The notes under the pieces are model-generated. The model saw only the letters and a program-made list of their open reading frames with translations. It made no database searches and was not told where the DNA came from. A program made the translations under genes and the position numbers. A DNA stretch of 64,000 bases, taken from positions 43,148 to 107,147 of the forward strand of contig JAJDDG010000142.1 in NCBI GenBank assembly GCA_029260435.1, read 5' to 3'. This document shows, piece by piece, positions 61,157-64,000 of the stretch (position 1 is the stretch's first letter; the number at the start of each line of letters is the position of its first letter). The DNA is from Phycisphaerales bacterium. GTDB lineage: Bacteria > Planctomycetota > Phycisphaerae > Phycisphaerales > UBA1924.

Positions 61157-62020
61157 ATGATCAGGATCAACCGCAAGCATGCCCTGATGCTCCTCGCCGC
61201 CGCTCTCGCCACGCCCGCTGGCGTCGGCTGTGTCTCGCAGCAGGAGTACGACTCCGTCTCCGACACGAACATGACCTACCAGGCCCGTCTCGAAGAGAGA
61301 CAGCAGGAACTCAACACGCTCCAGAACACCATCGACCGCAAAGCGGCGCACATCTCCGATCTCGAGAGCGAGGTCGGACAACTCCGCTCGACCCGCGGCG
61401 ATCTGGACTCACGCATCACCTCGCTCCAGAACCAGCACCGCAACATCCGCAAACGTCTCGGCACCATGAACCTCAACATCATGCACCCCGAGACCGATCG
61501 CGCCCTGAGCAACCTCGCGACAGCCAACCCCCAGCTCATCGCCTACGACGGCTCCACCGGCATGATCCGCTTCACCTCCGACCTCACGTTCGGCTCCGGC
61601 TCCGATGTCGTCAAGGCATCCGCCGCAGACGCGCTCGGTCGCCTCGGCGAGATCCTCGCCAACGCCGCATCCTCCGGCTACGAGATCGAAGTCATCGGGC
61701 ATACCGATAGCCAGCGCATCTCCAACCCCTCCACCAAACGAAGCCACCCAACCAACCGCCACCTCTCCGTGCACCGCGCCATCGCCGTCTCGGAGATGCT
61801 CCAGAAGTACGGCCTGCCCGCGGACAAGGTCCTCGTCGCCGGCTGGGGCGCAAACCGCCCGCTCATCGAGAACAACCCCAAGGGTGGCACCGCCGAAAAC
61901 CGGCGCGTCGATATTTTCGTGGTTGCTTCGAGCAACTCTTCCAGCGCAACCGCCTCAACACCCTCTTCGGCCGCAACCGCGGACGCCGACGATTCGGATC
62001 GTTCCTTCCCCATGAAGTAA
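61157..62020 (+). CDS. OmpA-family lipoprotein
   Basis: A 287-residue predicted outer-membrane lipoprotein: hydrophobic signal ending in AGVGC, then a long coiled-coil (about 30-105), then an OmpA/MotB peptidoglycan-binding domain with IEVIGHTDSQRI, HRAIAVSEMLQKYGLP and GGTAENRRVDIFV. It should tether the outer membrane to peptidoglycan, fitting the murA and lpxK genes of this window. The ATG at 61157 has GGGAAG upstream. A strong terminator follows. Confidence 0.92.
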   Translation: MIRINRKHALMLLAAALATPAGVGCVSQQEYDSVSDTNMTYQARLEERQQELNTLQNTIDRKAAHISDLESEVGQLRSTRGDLDSRITSLQNQHRNIRKRLGTMNLNIMHPETDRALSNLATANPQLIAYDGSTGMIRFTSDLTFGSGSDVVKASAADALGRLGEILANAASSGYEIEVIGHTDSQRISNPSTKRSHPTNRHLSVHRAIAVSEMLQKYGLPADKVLVAGWGANRPLIENNPKGGTAENRRVDIFVVASSNSSSATASTPSSAATADADDSDRSFPMK

Positions 62021-62048
62021 CGCTCCGACATCACAACCCAAAACCAAC

Positions 62049-62076
62049 GACGGCTCCCTTGCGGGAGCCGTTTTTC
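62049..62076 (+). terminator. terminator of OmpA-family gene
   Basis: ACGGCTCCC at 62049-62057 pairs with GGGAGCCGT at 62062-62070 around TTGC, followed by TTTT. It lies 28 bp past the stop. Confidence 0.9.
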
Positions 62077-62146
62077 TTGCGCCACATAATGCCACACACG
62101 GAGCCCCGGATGGTGTACCCAAGGGATGTGTGTGGGGGGGGGGGAA

Positions 62147-62220
62147 TGGGCGTAACTGGACTCGAACCAGTGACCTCTGCGGTGTGAACACAGCGCTCTA
62201 GCCAGCTGAGCTATACGCCC
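62147..62220 (-). tRNA. tRNA-Val(CAC)
   Basis: A 74-nt tRNA. Acceptor stem GGGCGTA (62214-62220) pairs with TACGCCC coded at 62148-62154. The D arm has TAGCTCAGCTGGC, the T arm GGTTCGAGTCC. The anticodon loop is TTCACAC with CAC at 62184-62186. CCA is not encoded. A run of 11 G at 62134-62144 lies next to the 3' end. Confidence 0.94.
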
Positions 62221-62296
62221 TTATCCGTCCCGGTTGGGCGAGACGGGCGAGGCATCATACCCGCCCCTCCCATTTCTACCAAATCCCATTGTGCCC

Positions 62297-64000
62297 TCAA
62301 TCTGCCGGTTCAAGCGTGAACGAATGCATCACCTCGCCGGGCATAAGCGCCGTCGCCCGCCCGTGAATCCAGTCATCAAAGCCATCTCGGTAATGCGCCG
62401 ACAGCGGGTGCCCCGACTGCCCACCCGGCATGTGAAAGATCCCCTCCTCAAGATGCCCCGGCGAAACCACCAGCCGCTCACTCGCCCCAAAGCTGGGGCG
62501 CTGCACCCGCACCGCGTACCGATGCCCCGGTAAGCCCACACCCGCCATATCCAACCACCCCGCCAACGCGGGCACCGCCCGAGACAGCGGGTGCCGGATC
62601 GACGCCCGGTTCGTCTCGCCCCACGCCGCCCCGCTCAACCCGTCGCCGTTGATGTCCTCCACCGTCTCTTGCAACACACGCTCGAAAAACACACGCCACG
62701 TCGTTTCACCATCCGGAAGCAAATGCCCCGGGCGGTCGCGCACGATCCGCTGCACCACCTCCTCGCGCATCAGCCAGTCATACCCAACGCCCCGCGTGAG
62801 CGGCGCGAGCAGCGCATCGTGCAAGTTCAGGCGCAACGTATCAAGCAGATACACCGCCATGTCCCCACCATCCGCGCCGCCCCCCCACTGCTCCGCCAAA
62901 TCCAGCGCTTGCGCAAACTCTTCAGACTCGCTCCCCTGCGCAACCTCGACCACCAGATCCCGATACAGATCCAGCACCTCCACCCGCGTATCGAGCTGCA
63001 GAGCCAGCATGTCGCGCTCATCAACGCGCTGCTCCGAATCCAGCACATCGCCGATCCGTTTCGCCCGCGCTCCCAGCGCCCAAATCGCACCGAATCGCCC
63101 ACTCCGCTCGACAGCCAGCGTGCGCTGGTTCGCCGTCGCGATAAACCCCTCATCAGGATCGACAACAACCCCCCGCTCCTCCTCTCCCAGCGCATCATCC
63201 CAACCAACCCCGTCACCCCACTCGATCGGCACCCGCCCATCAAACCCGACCCGCTCCGGCAGGTACCCCGTCATCACCCACCCGACCCGACCGTCACGCC
63301 CCGCCAGCATCATGTTCTGCGGCGGACCCCACCACGACCGCCCGACCTCAATCCCCTCCTCCACTGTCTGCGCAAGCGGCATCCGCAGGATATTCATATT
63401 GAGTGTTTTCGCGTCCAGCGCGCCCCACGCCATCGCGAGATGCCTGCCCCGGACATCCTCATCGACAATCGGCCCCCACTCCGAATCGCGCACGACCAAC
63501 TCGTGATCCGCCCCACCCTTCACGCCGATCACTGCCCGCCGTACGTTCGCCGCTTCATACTCCGCATCATCAAGGACGACATAGTCCTGAAAATCCCCTG
63601 TCACATTCGTAAACCCCCACGCCAGCTCATCCGTCGTGCCCGCAACAATCCCCGGCACACCCGGAAGCGTCACACCCACCGCCCGACGCTCGACACTCTC
63701 CTTCTCCCACACAACCATCGCGCGGTACCACGTCGTCGGCACCCGCAGCCCAAGGTGCATGTCGTTCGCGAGGATCGCCCCGCCGTGCGCAGTCCGCGCC
63801 CCCGATACAACCCACCCGTTCGAGCCTCGAACAGGTTCTGATTCTTCAGGACCGCCCTCGCGCTCGATCTCTCGCAGACTCTCGATAGACCCAGGCGATG
63901 GGTACGGCGCAACCGCCCCCCCGCTCGCCCCACCCGTGACCACCTGCCGATCAAACCGCCCGACCACCGGCATCAGAAAATCAACCACATCCCCCGGCAG
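62297..64000 (-). CDS. penicillin acylase family protein, 5' part missing
   Basis: An N-terminal-nucleophile hydrolase (Ntn) of the penicillin/acyl-homoserine-lactone acylase group. The nucleophile Ser lies in RGSNGWVVSG, followed by ILANDMHLGL, TNVTGDFQDYVV and the beta-chain end. The reading frame is open to the right edge of the window, so the signal peptide and alpha chain lie beyond 64000. At least 567 residues are here. Members process beta-lactam side chains, N-acyl homoserine lactones or lipids; the substrate cannot be told. Confidence 0.88.
   Translation of the reverse strand: MPGDVVDFLMPVVGRFDRQVVTGGASGGAVAPYPSPGSIESLREIEREGGPEESEPVRGSNGWVVSGARTAHGGAILANDMHLGLRVPTTWYRAMVVWEKESVERRAVGVTLPGVPGIVAGTTDELAWGFTNVTGDFQDYVVLDDAEYEAANVRRAVIGVKGGADHELVVRDSEWGPIVDEDVRGRHLAMAWGALDAKTLNMNILRMPLAQTVEEGIEVGRSWWGPPQNMMLAGRDGRVGWVMTGYLPERVGFDGRVPIEWGDGVGWDDALGEEERGVVVDPDEGFIATANQRTLAVERSGRFGAIWALGARAKRIGDVLDSEQRVDERDMLALQLDTRVEVLDLYRDLVVEVAQGSESEEFAQALDLAEQWGGGADGGDMAVYLLDTLRLNLHDALLAPLTRGVGYDWLMREEVVQRIVRDRPGHLLPDGETTWRVFFERVLQETVEDINGDGLSGAAWGETNRASIRHPLSRAVPALAGWLDMAGVGLPGHRYAVRVQRPSFGASERLVVSPGHLEEGIFHMPGGQSGHPLSAHYRDGFDDWIHGRATALMPGEVMHSFTLEPAD

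Noticed and set aside
62134..62144. Run of 11 G next to tRNA-Val as a phase-variation switch
   Set aside because: It is intergenic and not placed in a promoter or coding region that it could switch.
1..64000. CRISPR arrays, transposases, phage genes
   Set aside because: No regularly spaced repeats and no transposase, integrase or phage structural motif was seen in any frame read.

Overview
The window looks like a chromosomal segment of a GC-rich planctomycete of the Phycisphaerae/Phycisphaerales type. The grounds are: secreted proteins ending in a PTP-hydrophobic-Arg4-6 sorting tail (a PEP-CTERM variant), dockerin-like Asp/Asn repeats on exported proteins, pseudopilins with the H-X9-DG signature, LPS genes (lpxK, hldE, a heptosyltransferase), HpnH, and several planctomycete-type conserved proteins. 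No phage, transposase, CRISPR array or rRNA was seen. Two tRNAs are present (Ser-GCT and Val-CAC).

Layout. 0-2.2 kb: two PEP-CTERM-like exported proteins and a small LuxR-type regulator on the minus strand; a 32-bp hairpin element with covarying stem lies upstream of each exported-protein gene. 2.3-3.2 kb: rpmI-rplT without infC. 3.3-6.6 kb: a PilZ protein with pseudo-receiver and pseudo-Hpt domains, then an ECF sigma factor with a membrane-anchored partner. 6.9-12.9 kb: hpnH, two dockerin-bearing secreted proteases, a site-2 protease. 13-15.5 kb: rpsP-trmD-rplS (no rimM) and a YdjY lipoprotein coupled to rplS. 15.5-24 kb: htrA, panB, glgP, and the ResB/CcsA cytochrome c maturation pair. 24-27 kb: PEP-CTERM, pseudopilin and dockerin proteins. 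27-34.4 kb: lipoprotein-nadB, DinB, purN, TPR-peptidase-PDZ, DUF502, hpf-ptsN-HPr. 34.4-41 kb: murA, fibro-slime protein, a redox group (rhodanese-like, DsbD-N, redoxin), racemase, hscB-like, nadC. 41.2-46.3 kb: a tightly overlapping envelope operon (ASCH, hldE, lpxK, membrane protein, maf, heptosyltransferase). 46.3-52.5 kb: two exported proteins, a double-domain PTPS, gpx, a sulfotransferase. 52.5-55 kb: tRNA-Ser, a dif-like site, an unrecognised membrane protein, a cytochrome c peroxidase. 55-64 kb: ffh, AI-2E transporter, Minf_1886 protein, alkyladenine glycosylase, amidohydrolase, OmpA lipoprotein, tRNA-Val and a penicillin acylase running off the right edge.

At whole-window scale, the + strand is G-rich on the left and C-rich on the right regardless of gene direction, judged by eye and by sample counts. 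That is the polarity expected across a replication terminus. A 28-bp sequence at 52741-52768, in the gene-sparse spot by tRNA-Ser, has an XerD arm identical to the E. coli dif arm. Together these suggest the window spans the terminus.

Functionally the window is mostly housekeeping (translation, NAD, purine and pantothenate synthesis, peptidoglycan and LPS, protein targeting) interleaved with exported proteins that use at least four display routes: PEP-CTERM-like tail, dockerin repeats, prepilin-like anchor and lipobox. The least explained parts are the LuxR/hairpin/PEP-CTERM module, the sigma factor with its pseudopilin-like partner, and the degenerate c-di-GMP/phosphorelay protein.
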